Notes under the pieces: generated by a model
What the model was told of the DNA's origin: nothing
What the model saw: the letters and a program-made list of their open reading frames with translations, nothing else
Database searches by the model: none
Shown: one piece after another, positions 42,068 through 42,317 of the stretch
Position numbering within the stretch: the stretch's first letter is position 1
How the letters are laid out: every line of letters begins with the position of its first letter
Assembly: GCF_003261585.1 (NCBI RefSeq)
Contig: NZ_POVU01000020.1
Span: 1 to 42,317, forward strand
Source: Acinetobacter sp. MB5
GTDB taxonomy: Bacteria; Pseudomonadota; Gammaproteobacteria; Pseudomonadales; Moraxellaceae
DNA length: 42,317 nt
Direction of reading: 5' to 3'
Made by a program: the position numbers and the translations under genes

Positions 42068-42317
42068 TTAAGGAACATGCTCACCGTGTTGCGCTAAATC
42101 CAAACCGATTTGTTCTTGTTCCGCATCGACACGTAAACCAATCACTTTATTAATCACAAATAAAATAATGACCGAGACGATTGCGCTATATAAAAATGTC
42201 GTGACTGCACCAATCACTTGAACCAGTAAACTGGCATCTAATCCTGAAATATTTTTTTGAGCAAAAACGCCCGTTAAGATTGCACCCACAATCCCACCCA
42301 CCCCATGAATCCCAAAA
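42068..42317 (-). CDS. amt: Ammonium transporter, C-terminal part
   Basis: The gene runs off the right edge. The visible 82 residues read FGIHGVGGIVGAILTGVFAQ, then a last hydrophobic helix (IGAVTTFLYSAIVSVIILFV) and the cytoplasmic tail VIGLRVDAEQEQIGLDLAQHGE. The HGVGG motif and the tail, which in AmtB contacts the PII protein GlnK, identify the Amt family of ammonia/ammonium channels. The start and the first ten helices lie outside the window, so length and any partner glnK cannot be judged. Confidence 0.9.
   Translation of the reverse strand, partial: FGIHGVGGIVGAILTGVFAQKNISGLDASLLVQVIGAVTTFLYSAIVSVIILFVINKVIGLRVDAEQEQIGLDLAQHGEHVP

Noticed and set aside
1..42317. Search for insertion sequences, prophage genes, CRISPR arrays or toxin-antitoxin pairs
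   Set aside because: No transposase, structural phage gene, repeat-spacer array or paired small toxin/antitoxin genes could be supported by reading the sequence.

Overview
The window looks like chromosomal DNA of an Acinetobacter-type gammaproteobacterium (Moraxellaceae). Pointers are the moderately AT-rich sequence with A/T-rich intergenic regions, a fused EIIA-HPr-EI fructose phosphotransferase protein, the dapA-lipoprotein-purC order, and a gabT/gabD locus with a MocR regulator. This is inference from gene content; no 16S gene or complete tRNA is present. I saw no insertion sequence, CRISPR array, rRNA or phage block.

Layout. 1-540: the edge of a probable integrated element, with twin GGGGGTA repeats, a short tRNA-3'-end-like core and a strong terminator. 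539-1620: a His-rich CHAP-like cysteine amidase and a 37-residue membrane peptide. 1620-7500: the fruBKA operon (minus strand). 7496-11500: ybaK, a PiT phosphate transporter with a Pho-box-like site, an ArgP-like LysR regulator and a small Gly/His-rich lipoprotein. 11700-20830: a GABA region with two paralogous permeases, a GabR-type regulator and gabTD. 20833-32680: a BASS transporter, then a probable amine or amino-acid catabolic cluster. That cluster holds copper amine oxidase TynA, an AraC regulator, an APC permease, an outer-membrane protein, a LuxR regulator, an FAD oxidase, RidA and an ornithine-cyclodeaminase-family enzyme. 32784-38050: pncA, dapA-bamC-purC, a lipoprotein and rarA. 38105-42317: a deleted esterase pseudogene, a Sel1-repeat protein, a PQQ sugar dehydrogenase, a MerR/cation-efflux pair, an unknown small gene and the 3' end of an ammonium transporter.

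The most striking structure is in the GABA region. Three promoters (permease A, permease B and gabR/gabT) carry the same architecture: two direct TGGCTCT half-sites exactly 24 bp apart (one copy has a single mismatch), then 6 bp, then a TTG-type -35. This defines a local GabR regulon that can be read from the sequence alone. Between that promoter and each permease gene lies a roughly 400-base leader. It contains a short ORF whose first 12 codons are nearly identical in the two copies (M-x-T-H-Q-A-L-Y-V-H-x-A), followed by hairpins. The last hairpin keeps its shape while its stem sequence differs between copies, and it is preceded both times by CCTTGCTGCGTA. I know of no described riboswitch or attenuator that matches, so this is my main candidate for an undescribed system.

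Gene decay is visible twice: a frameshifted LuxR C-terminal remnant beside tynA, and a secreted esterase gene that lost most of its catalytic domain.
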